A DNA stretch of 64,000 nt from Pelecanus crispus (GCF_030463565.1 NC_134649.1:1126001-1190000), one strand, 5' to 3'; shown: positions 51,701 through 58,060, counted from the first letter of the stretch. Numbers and translations: made by a program. The notes: a model not told the origin generated them from the sequence alone.

Positions 51701-54700
51701 ACAGCATTCCAGGTGCGGCCTCCCCAGCGCCGAGCACAGGGGGACGATCCCTGCCCTGCTCCTGCTGGCCACACTGTTCCTGACACAAGCCAGGATGCTG
51801 TTGGCCTTCTTGGCCACCTGGGCACACTGCTGGCTCATGTTCAGCCGCTGCCGACCAACACCCCCAGGTCCTTTCCGGCCAGGCAGCTTTCCAGCCACTC
51901 TTCCCCCAGCCTGCAGCGCTGCATGGGGTTGTTGTGACCCAAGGGCAGGACCCGGCACTTGCCCTTGTTGAACCTCACCCAGTTGGCCTCGGCCCATGGG
52001 TCCAGCCTGGCCAGGGCCATCCCACCCTCCAGCCTACCATCCTACCTTTCATCTTCTCCAAGGCTGTTTGTCACTCTTGTTGCAGACTGTTGGGAGGGAG
52101 CAGGGGATGCTGGCACAGCTTACTGGGGTGAACTGGGACGCGCAAGGTGCAGAAAGGTTAACCAGGTGTGTTTTAAACAGAGAGAATGGGCCCTTCCCAC
52201 GGGCAGCGAATGCCGCTCAGTGCTACGGCAGAACCAGCCGGGGACGAAACGCGGCCCCTGTGCAGGGCACTCTGGGCGGATTTCAGCCGGGGCAGCGAAC
52301 TCTGTTCCCTTCCCGGCTCGGAATAACCTGCACCAGGAAAGAGCGAAGGGATCATGTCTGTGGCCTCCTTCCCTTCCTTCCCCATCCCCATGGTGCTTCC
52401 TCCTTGTTATTTTACATTTGCAAGGAGTTAATTAGGAAGGAAGCCATTTTCACTTCCCCGGCACCGCATGAGCGGTGAGAAGACATCACTTGTAGGCTCA
52501 GTCCTGTTGTATCTTGGAAATGTTGGAAAGAGTTGGAGAGGCACGTTTTGGTCTTCTCTCTTTGTCCCTGCCTTGTCCTGGGGTGTGAAAGCAATAAACG
52601 TGTCCGAGCAAAAGCAGGGTAAGCGAAGCTGAGGATGAACGGGCTCCCGAGTGAGCGTAGGATGCCTCAGCCTGCTCCAGACACCGTAAGGCTGCTCTGA
52701 AGCAACCAAGAGCGGGTGGAGTTGTCTTATGGCACAAAACACATTTAACAAAGCACTCCTGACGGCAGCACCCCAACCGGCCGAATGACGCTGCCCGCTC
52801 CCGCAGGAGCTCCCGTTCCTCGGGACGAAGCTGCCCAGCCGAAGAGCTTCCCCTGCAGCCAACGCAGCTGCTATGAAATTGATTCTATGAAATTGCACTG
52901 GCAAAACTATCCGAGAGAGAGCAGAACCCAGCTCTTCCGACTATTTTATTTTAAAAGCATTGACAGGAGGAGCTTAAGGTCTTACGGTAGCGTTGTAAGA
53001 AAGGTGAAGCCTGGCCATGGGAACGGGGACCGCAGCGGCTGGCCAAGGGTGTCAGACCGGGCTCAATTACTGCGCGCTACGCCGGTAACGAACGCACCGA
53101 CGGCGGTAGCGGGGACCTCGGCCCTTCGAGGCGCTGATGCGGCTCGGTTCAACGCGTCAGGCTGCCACAAGCAGGAATTCTGGGACAGCCCCCCCCGTGC
53201 TTTACAACTGGGCACGGCAGAGCGCTTTCAGCGCGGCAACGCGGGGCTTGAAAGAGCACGTATCACCCCCGCTACCCGTACAAATGCCATACGCTGCCCA
53301 GCCTACAGCTCTGCGCTCCCCGCGCCGGGATAGGGTCCTTGCTCACACCCCGTAACACCGACCACGCTTACCAGTGGCGTGCGAGTAATTCCCTGTAACG
53401 AAGCAGCAGCTCGGAACACACCTCACTTTCCATCATAATTACGAGGCATGCAGCACATTGCTAAGTGCAGTTTTCCGCGGTTTAGCCTGACAAAAAGCCG
53501 TGGTTATTTTAGGACTGAGCAGAGGAGGTTTAAAGCAACTTCAGGCTGAGTTTTGCTCACCACTCGCAGTTTATGGGCTGCAGCCCCTCTCGCAGCGCTG
53601 TGCTAATGCCTTTTGCGAGCTGACAATTTTTGCTGCTTCTTAAAAAATAATACTGATCCGTAGCATTTGCACGCTACTGCTCATTTTCAGCACGCTTTAC
53701 AGACCTTAGTGATGGGGTTCGCCAAACACCGCTATGAAATGGGTGTTTTCAGGTGAAACACTACGTGGATGACAAATGATTTAATGAGTAACTTCTTTTT
53801 GTTGCGCTCTCATCTGTGGTTAGTTCACAAAGAGAAGTTTAATCCTCTTAACCAGAACGTATTTCAAATGCCGCGGGTGAGCACCCCTCAGCCCATTCAC
53901 TGTGAGCAGCTTGGTTTTGGGATGCGGGATGGGATTTCTAAGTCCGACGGCAGATTTCGGCTCGCTGGCAGGACGGGGCCACGCAAACATTCCCAGAACC
54001 ATCGCGTGCTACCAGGGGCGTCCAGGTGTACGTAGGCGTTCACGGGAGCGTTCACGACACTTTCTACTTCTGCGTACGCTACAGCCATCGGTGTTTCTCT
54101 CATACAAACGCTCACAGAAAAATGAATCAAAAGGTTGTGGGTTCCTCCCAGGCGCATGGGTCTGGTTTTTATCCGAATGATGGGCTGGGCTATTTTCTGC
54201 AGCCTTCATTCCCCTGGAGACAGGGGTGCTGCACGACGCGCAGGGTGCCGTAACACCCTTGCTGTTAAATTTAATAGGAAAAGAGCAACCAGCACCCTCC
54301 GGGCCGTGCCCAGCTGCTGTCCTGCCAGCCCTGCCCCGCGGCGGGGAAGGGCTGAGCTCTCTTCTCGCAGCGTGAGGTGACGGAGAGGCAGCAGCGATGC
54401 TCCCCGCCGCACGCCCCTGCACTGCCCTCCTCTCCCTGAAATCCGGCAGCTCACTCCGGCACCTCCCGACGAAGCGCAGTGATTCGGGTGGCCTCTGCAG
54501 ACCTTCCACTTAAAAGCCGCCCCGCTCTACCGGGCTGACGCGGCGTACAGACGCACGCTGCCTTTATTTAAACACAGGCAGCCCCAAATGCAAACGCAGC
54601 CCCCAGCCGAACCAAGCCAGCGGCGGCAGCCAGCAGACCCACGATCCGACGGAGTTAGGGTCCCTCCAAACCCGGAGACGCCGGGCGCCAGCAGATCCCT

Positions 54701-57700
54701 CCCTCTGCCCCGTGCCCGTCCTGGGGGCGCGGGGATTTTCCCGGGATCAGCCCCTGCGAAGGAGAACCCCCCCTACACCCGCTGCCTCCAGGGAACCCCC
54801 GTGCCTCCGTTATCCCACGGCCCCCGCTCGGGAACGGGGGTCTGCGCATCGTGGGAGCCACCAAGCTATACGGAAACGCTTCTGCAAACCCCCAAGAGGT
54901 TTCAAACCCCGTGGGGACCCGGTACCCGCGCTAGCTGGATGCCAGCTGATGCAGATACGCGCGTTTACGCTGACGCCCCGAGTTTGCCTCGCTGAGTGCC
55001 AACACAAGAGTCATATTTGCAAAAGTCTCTTCGCCTTTCAGCAAAACTTAACACTCTTACAGGTCGCTACCGCCCTCGGAAATATTTGCAGTGGAATAAG
55101 GCAGGGGAGGCGTTCAATAAAGAAGTTTCACTCTACGTGAGCTGCGTTATTGTAAATACCTCCAGGTCTCCCACGCCTTGTTTTCAGATGTGTTTCTCAG
55201 AATCCTGTGTTTATGGACTAGGAGATGGAGGTGACATGAGAATTGCTCTCTTTGGGAATTTGGACACAAGCAAGTAAACACAGTCCCGGAGAGTTCCCAC
55301 ACCACTGGAATCCATGGGAAACTCACAGTCAGCTCATCCACGGCCGCATCAAACCTACGCGACGAGACCCTGACTCCGCCGCTGTCGGGAGGAGCTTTAC
55401 TTATTTACTTATTTTTATTGTTGAGGTTGGAAAAGACCTTTAAGGTCATCCAGTCCAACCATTAACCTCACACTGCCAAGTCCACACTAAACCAATCAAG
55501 GGGAGAATAGCAATTTCATGTTTCCTGGCTTGGTGGCTGGATTATTTTTAATGAAAGTAAAACCAGGAATCACTAAGGTTGGGAAGGATCTCTAAGATCA
55601 TCAGCCCAACCATCACCCCAACACCCCCATGCCCACTAAACCATGTCCCCAAGTGCCACCTCTGCCCGTTTTTTGAACACTTCCAGGGATGGGGACTCCC
55701 CCACCTCTCTGGGCAGCCTGTTCCAATGCTTGACTACCCTTTCCGTAAAGAAATTTTTCCTAATTTCCAACCTAAACCTCCCCTGGCGCAGCTTGAGCCC
55801 ATTTCCTCTTGTCCTATCACTAACTACATGGGAGAAGAGCCCGACCCCCCTCCCTGCCCCCTCCTGCCAGGAGCTGCAGAGCGATCAGGTCTCCCCTCAG
55901 CCTCCTCTTCTCCAGGCTGAACACCCCCAGCTCCCTCAGCCGCTCCCCACCAGCCCTGTGCTCCAGACCCTGCCCCAGCTCCGCTGCCCTTCTCTGGACA
56001 CGCTCCAGCACCCCAATGTCCTCCTTGTGCCGAGGGGCCCACAACTGGACACAGCATTCCAGGTCGCTTTCAGCAGAAAAAAAAGGATTTCACACAGCTT
56101 CAGCTATTTCCTTACTGACTAAAAATCTCCCTGCTTACCAGGCCATCACACGTGCTGAGCGCGGCCAGACCTCCCGTCCGCGCCCGGCTCCGAACCTCCC
56201 CGATCATATGGCAGGAGTTGTAGGCGTGGGACTGGATCTTGGCGTTGGCGATCCCCCCGTATCGCCTCTCGCTGACGAACCCGGGCGCCAGGAGGTTGTT
56301 GTTGAGGCTCAGGTTGAATTTCAGGGGTTGTCCTTTGTAATGCAGTTCATAGAAGGCGAGAAACTTGCTCCTGGAGGAAGGAGACCTTCGGTGAAGCGCT
56401 CGGTGGGACAAATCGTAGGACAGGAACGATCCGCTCTCGTCAACCTTGACGGGATGAACGATGTCGCTGCTGGAGTAGGACGGAGCAGGCTCTGCGAAGA
56501 AAGGGGGGCACTGGTTACCTTTTGGGTGGATCCCCGTTCCTCTCCTGCCCCTTCAGCTGGATGCTGAACTCCCAGGGCAGCCCAGCGGGGTCAGGGACCC
56601 AAATACCAGTTGGATCTGCTAACTGGTGCCCGCTGCCGAAGGCAGGGAGCCGGGAAGGGCAGGAACCCCACGGCCGTGGGGCGCACGGGGCCCCACGCTG
56701 CCCCTCCTGCCCGCGGGGGTCAGGGGCTGGGACTTTCCGTGGGAGAAGGTTAAGGTCAGGGTGGGGAGGGATGGGGGTGGGTCAGGGGGGGCCGCGCAGC
56801 CCCGGGGCTCTGCTCCGGCCGGGCTGCTCCCGGTTTCCATACACGTTTAGTTACGACTGCCGGGGGAAAAAAAACCAAGCAAACAAAAAACCAAACCTAA
56901 AGAAAAAATCCCCCCCTCAAAAATCCCAAGTCGCAGTTTTGAAACGGTGTTTGGAAGCCGTCTCCGGGGGCAAAGCACCCCCCGGGCACTGGGCACCCAG
57001 CAGCTGGGTGCGAAGCGCTGCGGCCGGGGGACCCGGGAGGGGACCGGGGGGGCCTGGGGGGGACCGGGGGACCTGGGGGCAGCTGGGGGGGGGCCCGGGG
57101 GGACCTGGGGGAACCGGGGGACCTGGGGGCAGCTGGGGGGGGACCCGGGGGGACCTGGGGGAACCGGGGAACCTGGGGGCAGCCGGGGGGGGGGGACCCG
57201 GGGGGGACCCAGGCAGGGACCGGAGAACCTGGGTGGGACCGGGAGGAGACCCGGGGGGGAACCGGGGGGAACCAGGGGGGTCCCGGGGGGAACCGGCGGA
57301 CCTGGGAGGAGCCGGGGGGGGACCGGGGGGACCTGGAGGAACGGGGGGGAACCGGGCGGGGACCGGGGGGAGCTGGGGGACCTGGGGGGGACTCGGGCGG
57401 GGACCGGGGGGACCCGGGGGGAGCCGGGCGGGGACCGGGGGGAGCCGGGCGGGGACCGGGGGGGGAGCCGGGAGACCTGGGGGGGAACCGGGGGACCTGG
57501 GGGGGACCCGGGCGGGGAGCGGGGGGACCTGGGGGGGACCCGGGGGGGACCTGGGGGGGAGCCGGGGAGAGACCCGGGGGTGGACCCGGGGGGAGCCGGG
57601 GGACCTGGGGGGGACCCGGGCGGGGACCGGGGGGAGCCGGGGGTCCAGCCTTGCCGCGCTCGCCCAGCGCGGGGGCTGCAGCGGCGGGGAGCCCCGGGCT

Positions 57701-57878
57701 GCCCGGCTCCGGCTCCGGCTCCGGCTCCGCCATCCCCGCACCCCCCCCCGCCGCCCCCCCCGCCCCGCGCTCCCCCCCCGCCCCGCGCACCTGTCCGCGC
57801 GGTCCCTCCGCCCGCCTGCGCGCCCGCGGCCAGGGCCAGCGCGGCGGCGAGGAGCGGGAGGCCGGCGGGGGCCGGCAT
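603..57878 (-). CDS. ADAMTS7: ADAMTS7, complete 24-exon coding region (spans introns)
   Basis: This is a secreted zinc metalloprotease of the extracellular matrix; family members cleave COMP and related matrix proteins. Coding exons in gene order are 57878-57791, 56491-56139, 50595-50424, 47595-47399, 46097-46014, 45345-45221, 44184-44035, 43326-43183, 39350-39206, 39041-38949, 38055-37910, 35202-35033, 34796-34663, 32223-32103, 31406-31162, 27279-27138, 23980-23854, 23239-23026, 19663-17834, 16264-16112, 15061-14888, 14274-14128, 13229-13070 and 775-603. All introns are GT-AG. Lengths sum to 5,487 nt, giving 1,828 residues and a TGA stop with no phase conflict. Domain order and many stretches match mammalian ADAMTS7, and the mucin region separates it from all relatives but ADAMTS12. 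Adjacent MORF4L1 supports orthology. Exon edges were set by eye from homology and splice consensus, without transcript data. Confidence 0.95.
1624..1681. repeat. Three-copy 17-bp tandem repeat
   Basis: Three consecutive copies of GCAAACCACGGTGCCGT in ADAMTS7 intron 23. Confidence 0.9.
1750..2074. repeat. Minisatellite, about 29-37 bp unit
   Basis: About ten copies of a unit built on CAGGAATCAGCCCCAGCAGC followed by TCCCAGCTC. Some units have an extra CATCCCAGCTC. Open frames across it are by-products of the repeat. Confidence 0.93.
3310..4186 (+). mobile_element. CR1 LINE, 5'-truncated
   Basis: The 3' end of CR1 with the C-terminal reverse transcriptase region in broken frames ([60 protein letters not shown]). 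It ends with the tail GATTCAATGATTCTATGAT. It is antisense to ADAMTS7. Confidence 0.95.
5871..6079. repeat. 19-bp minisatellite, 11 units
   Basis: Exactly 11 head-to-tail units of GCAGCGCGCCGCATCGCAG with base substitutions but no length change (11 x 19 = 209 bp). Confidence 0.95.
8596..9026 (+). mobile_element. CR1 LINE, 5'-truncated
   Basis: Begins at the [20 protein letters not shown] segment and runs to the tail ATTCTATGATTCTAT. Antisense to ADAMTS7. Confidence 0.95.
11950..12514 (+). mobile_element. Solo LTR, ERVL-like (avian endogenous retrovirus fossil)
   Basis: Starts TGTCCTGGTTTCGGCTGGG and ends GGGGCTGAACCACGACA, with an internal ATT-rich stretch. About 565 bp. Flanks CTAGG and CAAGG look like a diverged 5-bp target duplication. 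No internal coding region remains. Close similarity to the LTR at 30286 suggests moderate age. Family name uncertain. Confidence 0.85.
13070..13229 (-). CDS. ADAMTS7: ADAMTS7 exon 23: TSP1 repeat 8
   Basis: Residues about 1719-1771. [20 protein letters not shown], then [20 protein letters not shown] and [12 protein letters not shown]. This is the last TSP1 repeat. Donor TCGG|GTAAGC, phase 1. The following intron is the largest in the gene (about 12.3 kb). Confidence 0.95.
13230..14127 (-). other. ADAMTS7: ADAMTS7 intron 22
   Basis: The intron is mostly one CR1 fragment (13402-14071). Nothing else is recognised. Confidence 0.9.
13402..14071 (+). mobile_element. CR1 LINE, 5'-truncated
   Basis: Begins at [20 protein letters not shown] and ends at the tail TGTGATTCTATGATT. 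It lies in intron 22, 57 bp from exon 22, antisense to the gene. Confidence 0.95.
14128..14274 (-). CDS. ADAMTS7: ADAMTS7 exon 22: TSP1 repeat 7, repeat 8 start
   Basis: Residues 1670-1718. [20 protein letters not shown] and [18 protein letters not shown] match mammalian ADAMTS7. 49 codons, phase 0 at both ends; donor GAG|GTGAGC. Confidence 0.95.
14275..14887 (-). other. ADAMTS7: ADAMTS7 intron 21
   Basis: I see no repeat or gene in this intron. Confidence 0.9.
14888..15061 (-). CDS. ADAMTS7: ADAMTS7 exon 21: TSP1 repeat 6, repeat 7 start
   Basis: Residues 1612-1669. [20 protein letters not shown] and [14 protein letters not shown] match mammalian ADAMTS7. Its acceptor and first 22 bases are duplicated 202 bp upstream in the intron, inside a telomeric repeat tract. 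Confidence 0.95.
15062..16111 (-). other. ADAMTS7: ADAMTS7 intron 20
   Basis: The 3' half of the intron is a degenerate telomeric repeat tract with a duplicated exon 21 edge. The remainder (15530-16111) shows nothing recognisable. Confidence 0.9.
15116..15526. repeat. Interstitial telomeric repeat tract with duplicated exon edge
   Basis: CCCTAA repeats and variants (CCCCTAA, CCCAAA) on the plus strand at 15116-15241 and about 15316-15526. Between the two lies 15242-15314, a near-exact copy of 15040-15112, which spans the exon 21 acceptor and its first 22 bases. The offset between copies is 202 bp. Confidence 0.95.
16112..16264 (-). CDS. ADAMTS7: ADAMTS7 exon 20: TSP1 repeat 5, repeat 6 start
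   Basis: Residues 1561-1611, [20 protein letters not shown], ending WRMGNWSK. The 51-codon exon is phase 0 at both ends and begins at the first Cys of a TSP1 module. Confidence 0.95.
16265..17833 (-). other. ADAMTS7: ADAMTS7 intron 19
   Basis: Unique-looking sequence; no repeat or gene recognised. Confidence 0.85.
17834..19663 (-). CDS. ADAMTS7: ADAMTS7 exon 19: TSP1 repeat 4 and mucin region
   Basis: A single 610-codon exon, residues 951-1560. It starts with the core of TSP1 repeat 4 ([16 protein letters not shown]). At about 1001-1010, [15 protein letters not shown] has Ser-Gly pairs of the kind that carry chondroitin sulfate chains in mammalian ADAMTS7. Residues about 1055-1075 hold the strongly conserved [18 protein letters not shown]. 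About 470 residues rich in Pro, Thr, Ser, Glu and Gly follow (mucin-like, O-glycosylation expected), including a short GWEMGP duplication. It ends WEVGNWSE, opening TSP1 repeat 5. Phase 0 at both ends. The mucin part is fast-evolving and matches mammals only at its edges. Confidence 0.96.
19664..23025 (-). other. ADAMTS7: ADAMTS7 intron 18
   Basis: Contains a CR1 double-tail fragment at about 20600-20816. The rest, including an AT-richer part at about 21850-22500, shows no gene. Confidence 0.85.
20600..20816 (+). mobile_element. CR1 3' tail fragment, doubled-tail type
   Basis: Two successive CR1 tail modules (GATGATCTTAGAGGGCC-like, then GGATGATCTGAAAGGTC) separated by the spacer AATAATCCAGCCACCAAGCC found in four other copies in the window. 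Confidence 0.88.
23026..23239 (-). CDS. ADAMTS7: ADAMTS7 exon 18: TSP1 repeat 3, repeat 4 start
   Basis: Residues about 879-950. [20 protein letters not shown] and [17 protein letters not shown] form TSP1 repeat 3. WAVGNWSE at the end starts repeat 4. The donor is GAG|GTGAGA, phase 0. Confidence 0.95.
23240..23853 (-). other. ADAMTS7: ADAMTS7 intron 17
   Basis: No repeat or gene recognised. Confidence 0.85.
23854..23980 (-). CDS. ADAMTS7: ADAMTS7 exon 17: TSP1 repeat 2
   Basis: Residues about 837-878. It encodes [20 protein letters not shown] and then [16 protein letters not shown], the remainder of TSP1 repeat 2. The donor reads CAG|GTCCGC, which is weak beyond the GT; it is fixed here by frame and by the conserved Arg-Trp-Trp junction with exon 18. 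Confidence 0.92.
23981..27137 (-). other. ADAMTS7: ADAMTS7 intron 16
   Basis: Contains a CR1 fragment (24341-24720) in the sense of the gene. Nothing else recognised. Confidence 0.85.
24341..24720 (-). mobile_element. CR1 LINE, doubled-tail type
   Basis: Reverse-oriented CR1 with two tail modules separated by the AATCCAGCCAGCAAGCC spacer, followed by the usual 3' body (TGGGCAGCCTGTTCCAATGC). Confidence 0.93.
27138..27279 (-). CDS. ADAMTS7: ADAMTS7 exon 16: spacer end, TSP1 repeat 2 start
   Basis: Residues about 790-836. [19 protein letters not shown] closes the spacer and [18 protein letters not shown] opens TSP1 repeat 2. The acceptor is CCCCGCAG and the donor is CCG|GTGAGT, phase 1. Confidence 0.94.
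27280..31161 (-). other. ADAMTS7: ADAMTS7 intron 15
   Basis: Contains a solo LTR (30286-30845) antisense to the gene and short near-repeats of CTCCGTGGCACG at about 28740-28780. An AT-richer island at about 28330-28560 may be conserved noncoding DNA. No gene seen. Confidence 0.85.
30286..30845 (+). mobile_element. Solo LTR, same ERVL-like family (fossil)
   Basis: About 560 bp, from TGTCCTGCTTTCAGCTGGG to GGGGCTGAACCAGGACA, very similar to the LTR at 11950. No internal region; target duplication not clear. Antisense to ADAMTS7, in intron 15. Confidence 0.85.
31162..31406 (-). CDS. ADAMTS7: ADAMTS7 exon 15: spacer domain
   Basis: Residues about 708-789. It encodes [40 protein letters not shown] and [18 protein letters not shown]. 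This is the cysteine-poor spacer used for substrate and matrix contact. NLT is a potential N-glycosylation site. Phase 0 end. Confidence 0.95.
31407..32102 (-). other. ADAMTS7: ADAMTS7 intron 14
   Basis: Contains a CR1 tail fragment (31834-31999), about 100 bp downstream of exon 14. Nothing else seen. Confidence 0.85.
31834..31999 (+). mobile_element. CR1 3' tail fragment
   Basis: The spacer (TTAATCCAGCCACCAAGCC) and terminal module GGATGATCTTAAAGGTC of the doubled-tail type. Confidence 0.88.
32103..32223 (-). CDS. ADAMTS7: ADAMTS7 exon 14: Cys-rich domain
   Basis: Residues about 668-707. [20 protein letters not shown] is the family hallmark of the Cys-rich domain end, followed by [20 protein letters not shown]. 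Phase 1 end. Confidence 0.95.
32224..34662 (-). other. ADAMTS7: ADAMTS7 intron 13
   Basis: Contains a CR1 fragment (33204-33658) antisense to the gene. No gene seen. Confidence 0.85.
33204..33658 (+). mobile_element. CR1 LINE, 5'-truncated
   Basis: Begins at [20 protein letters not shown] and ends at the tail TTCGATGATTCTATGATT. Confidence 0.95.
34663..34796 (-). CDS. ADAMTS7: ADAMTS7 exon 13: Cys-rich domain
   Basis: Residues about 623-667. It encodes [20 protein letters not shown] and then [20 protein letters not shown], ending GICK. This closely matches the ADAMTS7 Cys-rich domain. The donor is AAG|GTGGGT, phase 0. Confidence 0.95.
35033..35202 (-). CDS. ADAMTS7: ADAMTS7 exon 12: TSP1 end and Cys-rich domain
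   Basis: Residues about 566-622. [20 protein letters not shown] completes the TSP1 repeat. PFRQ-type Cys-rich sequence follows, through [20 protein letters not shown]1 tail ends only about 26 bp upstream of the acceptor. Confidence 0.94.
35229..35482 (-). mobile_element. CR1 LINE, older subfamily
   Basis: Reverse-oriented CR1 3' end (GGTTGGAAGGGACCTTAAAG, CCAGGGATGGGGCATCCACA). It differs clearly from the other copies, so it is probably an older subfamily. Its tail ends about 26 bp upstream of the exon 12 acceptor. Confidence 0.93.
35483..35788 (+). mobile_element. CR1 LINE, 5'-truncated
   Basis: Starts abruptly at TTAGTTAGCTATAGGACG against the preceding reverse copy and ends at the tail GATTCTATGATTCTATGA. 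Confidence 0.95.
37910..38055 (-). CDS. ADAMTS7: ADAMTS7 exon 11: first TSP1 repeat
   Basis: Residues about 518-565. [20 protein letters not shown] ends the disintegrin-like module, and [20 protein letters not shown] is the central TSP1 repeat with WxxWxxW and CSRSCG signatures. The donor is CAC|GTAAGC, phase 2. Confidence 0.95.
38056..38948 (-). other. ADAMTS7: ADAMTS7 intron 10
   Basis: No repeat or gene recognised. Confidence 0.85.
38949..39041 (-). CDS. ADAMTS7: ADAMTS7 exon 10: disintegrin-like domain
   Basis: Residues 487-517, [20 protein letters not shown] and then [11 protein letters not shown]. This 31-codon exon is phase 0 at both ends and has the conserved disintegrin cysteines. 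Confidence 0.94.
39206..39350 (-). CDS. ADAMTS7: ADAMTS7 exon 9: disintegrin-like domain
   Basis: Residues about 438-486. It encodes [20 protein letters not shown] and then [18 protein letters not shown], the end of the catalytic domain and start of the disintegrin-like module. The donor is GAC|GTAAGC, phase 0. Confidence 0.94.
39351..43182 (-). other. ADAMTS7: ADAMTS7 intron 8
   Basis: Contains an old, diverged CR1 fragment (about 41085-41560) and an AT-rich direct duplication around TTTTGTAAAATAATAAT at about 42050-42090 followed by poly-T. No gene seen. Confidence 0.8.
41085..41560 (+). mobile_element. Old diverged CR1 LINE fragment
   Basis: Resembles the older CR1 reverse transcriptase region (AATGAGCTGGATGACGGAGT, AACAGGCTGGGAGGATCTGC, ATGGAATTCAATAAAAAG). 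Heavily diverged; edges are approximate. Confidence 0.6.
43183..43326 (-). CDS. ADAMTS7: ADAMTS7 exon 8: third zinc ligand and Met-turn
   Basis: Residues about 390-437. [19 protein letters not shown] supplies zinc ligand H395, and FIMSPQLL carries the Met-turn (M412) of the metzincin fold. It ends at SREYITRFL, phase 2. Confidence 0.95.
43327..44034 (-). other. ADAMTS7: ADAMTS7 intron 7
   Basis: Contains an AT-rich island with a short inverted repeat (about 43599-43690). No gene seen. Confidence 0.85.
43599..43690. repeat. Short inverted repeat in AT-rich island
   Basis: ACAAGATCAA near 43599 and its inverse TTGATCTTGT near 43677 flank an AT-rich core. Two AACGTT(C/T)AATTGA-like direct repeats lie at the right edge. 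It may be a small DNA-transposon relic or chance. Confidence 0.4.
44035..44184 (-). CDS. ADAMTS7: ADAMTS7 exon 7: catalytic zinc helix
   Basis: Residues about 340-389. It contains [20 protein letters not shown] and ends at the active-site helix AHELGH, giving zinc ligands H385 and H389 and catalytic E386. The third ligand, H395, is on exon 8, so intron 7 splits the HEXXHXXGXXH signature. The acceptor is CCCAAG, with A instead of the usual pyrimidine at -3. Confidence 0.95.
44185..45220 (-). other. ADAMTS7: ADAMTS7 intron 6
   Basis: No repeat or gene recognised. Confidence 0.85.
45221..45345 (-). CDS. ADAMTS7: ADAMTS7 exon 6: metalloprotease
   Basis: Residues 299-339 plus two bases. It encodes [20 protein letters not shown], then [20 protein letters not shown], nearly identical to mammals. 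The donor is AAG|GTATCG, phase 2. Confidence 0.95.
45346..46013 (-). other. ADAMTS7: ADAMTS7 intron 5
   Basis: No repeat or gene recognised. Confidence 0.85.
46014..46097 (-). CDS. ADAMTS7: ADAMTS7 exon 5: metalloprotease
   Basis: Residues 271-298, [20 protein letters not shown] and then LILLEDEE. This 28-codon exon is phase 0 at both ends. It matches the beta-strand and calcium-site region of the ADAMTS catalytic domain. Confidence 0.95.
46098..47398 (-). other. ADAMTS7: ADAMTS7 intron 4
   Basis: No repeat or gene recognised. Confidence 0.85.
47399..47595 (-). CDS. ADAMTS7: ADAMTS7 exon 4: propeptide end, furin site, protease start
   Basis: Residues about 205-270. It has a basic stretch RKRRIKQR followed by [15 protein letters not shown], so proprotein convertase cleavage after KQR fits the mammalian HQR|SVSKEKW site. 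It continues into the catalytic domain as far as YVLTVMNM. Two AG acceptors lie 8 nt apart; only the upstream one (CTCAG|AATCTC) keeps the frame. Confidence 0.93.
47847..47866. repeat. TAAA microsatellite
   Basis: About five TAAA units in ADAMTS7 intron 3. Confidence 0.85.
49018..49044 (+). mobile_element. Tiny LTR remnant, same family (fossil)
   Basis: It begins TGTCCTGGTTTCGGCT and ends CGCGACA, the two ends of the LTR family above, only 27 bp in all. It is flanked by an exact 5-bp direct repeat ACAAT (49013-49017 and 49045-49049), as expected for an ERVL insertion. The element is grossly reduced; mechanism unknown. Confidence 0.75.
50096..50280 (+). mobile_element. CR1 3' tail fragment, doubled-tail type
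   Basis: CCTTAGTGATTCCTAG tail, the CAATCCAGCCACCAAGCC spacer and a second terminal module ending GATTCGATGATTCTGTGA. Confidence 0.9.
50424..50595 (-). CDS. ADAMTS7: ADAMTS7 exon 3: prodomain
   Basis: Residues about 148-204. It encodes [16 protein letters not shown] and then IYKRQAPEH and TCGVR, matching the second half of the ADAMTS7 prodomain. The acceptor is CCTGCCAG and the donor is GAG|GTATGG, phase 1. Confidence 0.94.
51184..52037 (-). mobile_element. CR1 LINE, longest reverse copy
   Basis: Reverse-oriented, from the tail at 51184 to the region encoding remnants of RT C-terminus ([40 protein letters not shown]). In ADAMTS7 intron 2, sense to the gene. Confidence 0.95.
55422..56064 (-). 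mobile_element. CR1 LINE, doubled-tail type
   Basis: Reverse copy with doubled tail and body up to AACTGGACACAGCATTCCAG, ending about 75 bp downstream of exon 2. Confidence 0.95.
56139..56491 (-). CDS. ADAMTS7: ADAMTS7 exon 2: prodomain
   Basis: Residues about 30-147. It contains [34 protein letters not shown] and [11 protein letters not shown], all close to the mammalian ADAMTS7 prodomain, and ends at STCDGL. The acceptor is TTCGCAG and the donor is CTG|GTAAGC, phase 0. A CR1 fragment begins about 75 bp inside the following intron. Confidence 0.95.
56492..57790 (-). other. ADAMTS7: ADAMTS7 intron 1
   Basis: Dominated by a G-rich (plus strand) minisatellite at about 57028-57640. The segment next to exon 2 is GC-rich unique sequence. 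Confidence 0.85.
57028..57640. repeat. G-rich minisatellite in ADAMTS7 intron 1
   Basis: More than 20 irregular copies of GGGGGACCTGGGGG and GGGACCCGGGCGGGGACC-type units, with runs of three to ten G on the plus strand, which is the template strand for ADAMTS7. High G-quadruplex potential. It ends about 150 bp from exon 1. Confidence 0.93.
57791..57878 (-). CDS. ADAMTS7: ADAMTS7 exon 1: signal peptide
   Basis: Residues 1-29 plus one base. The sequence [19 protein letters not shown] is a typical signal peptide, with likely cleavage after AQA at about residue 22. The frame is open upstream, but this is the first ATG that gives an N-terminal hydrophobic core. The donor is CAG|GTGCGC; the exon ends in phase 1. 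Confidence 0.88.
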
Positions 57879-57924
57879 GGGTGCGGGCAGCGGGCGGCTC
57901 GGCGGGGCAGGCCGGGCCGGGCAG

Positions 57925-58060
57925 CGGGGCCGGGGGCGGGGGCGGGGCCGGGGCCGGGGGCGGGCGGGGCCGGGCCGGGGAGGGGCGGGGCCGGGCAGGG
58001 GCGGGGCGGGGCCGGGCCGGGGAGGGGCGGGGCCGGGCAGGGGCGGGGCGGGGCCGGGGG
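57925..58060. repeat. GC-box tandem duplication in ADAMTS7 promoter
   Basis: Two adjacent copies of a roughly 55-bp unit made of GGGGCGGGGCCGGGCAGGGG and GGGCCGGGCCGGGGAGG. Confidence 0.8.

Larger units (their letters stand above)
50596..56138 (-). other. ADAMTS7: ADAMTS7 intron 2
   Basis: Contains two CR1 fragments in gene sense (51184-52037 and 55422-56064). The 3.4 kb between them shows no recognisable gene or repeat. Confidence 0.85.
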
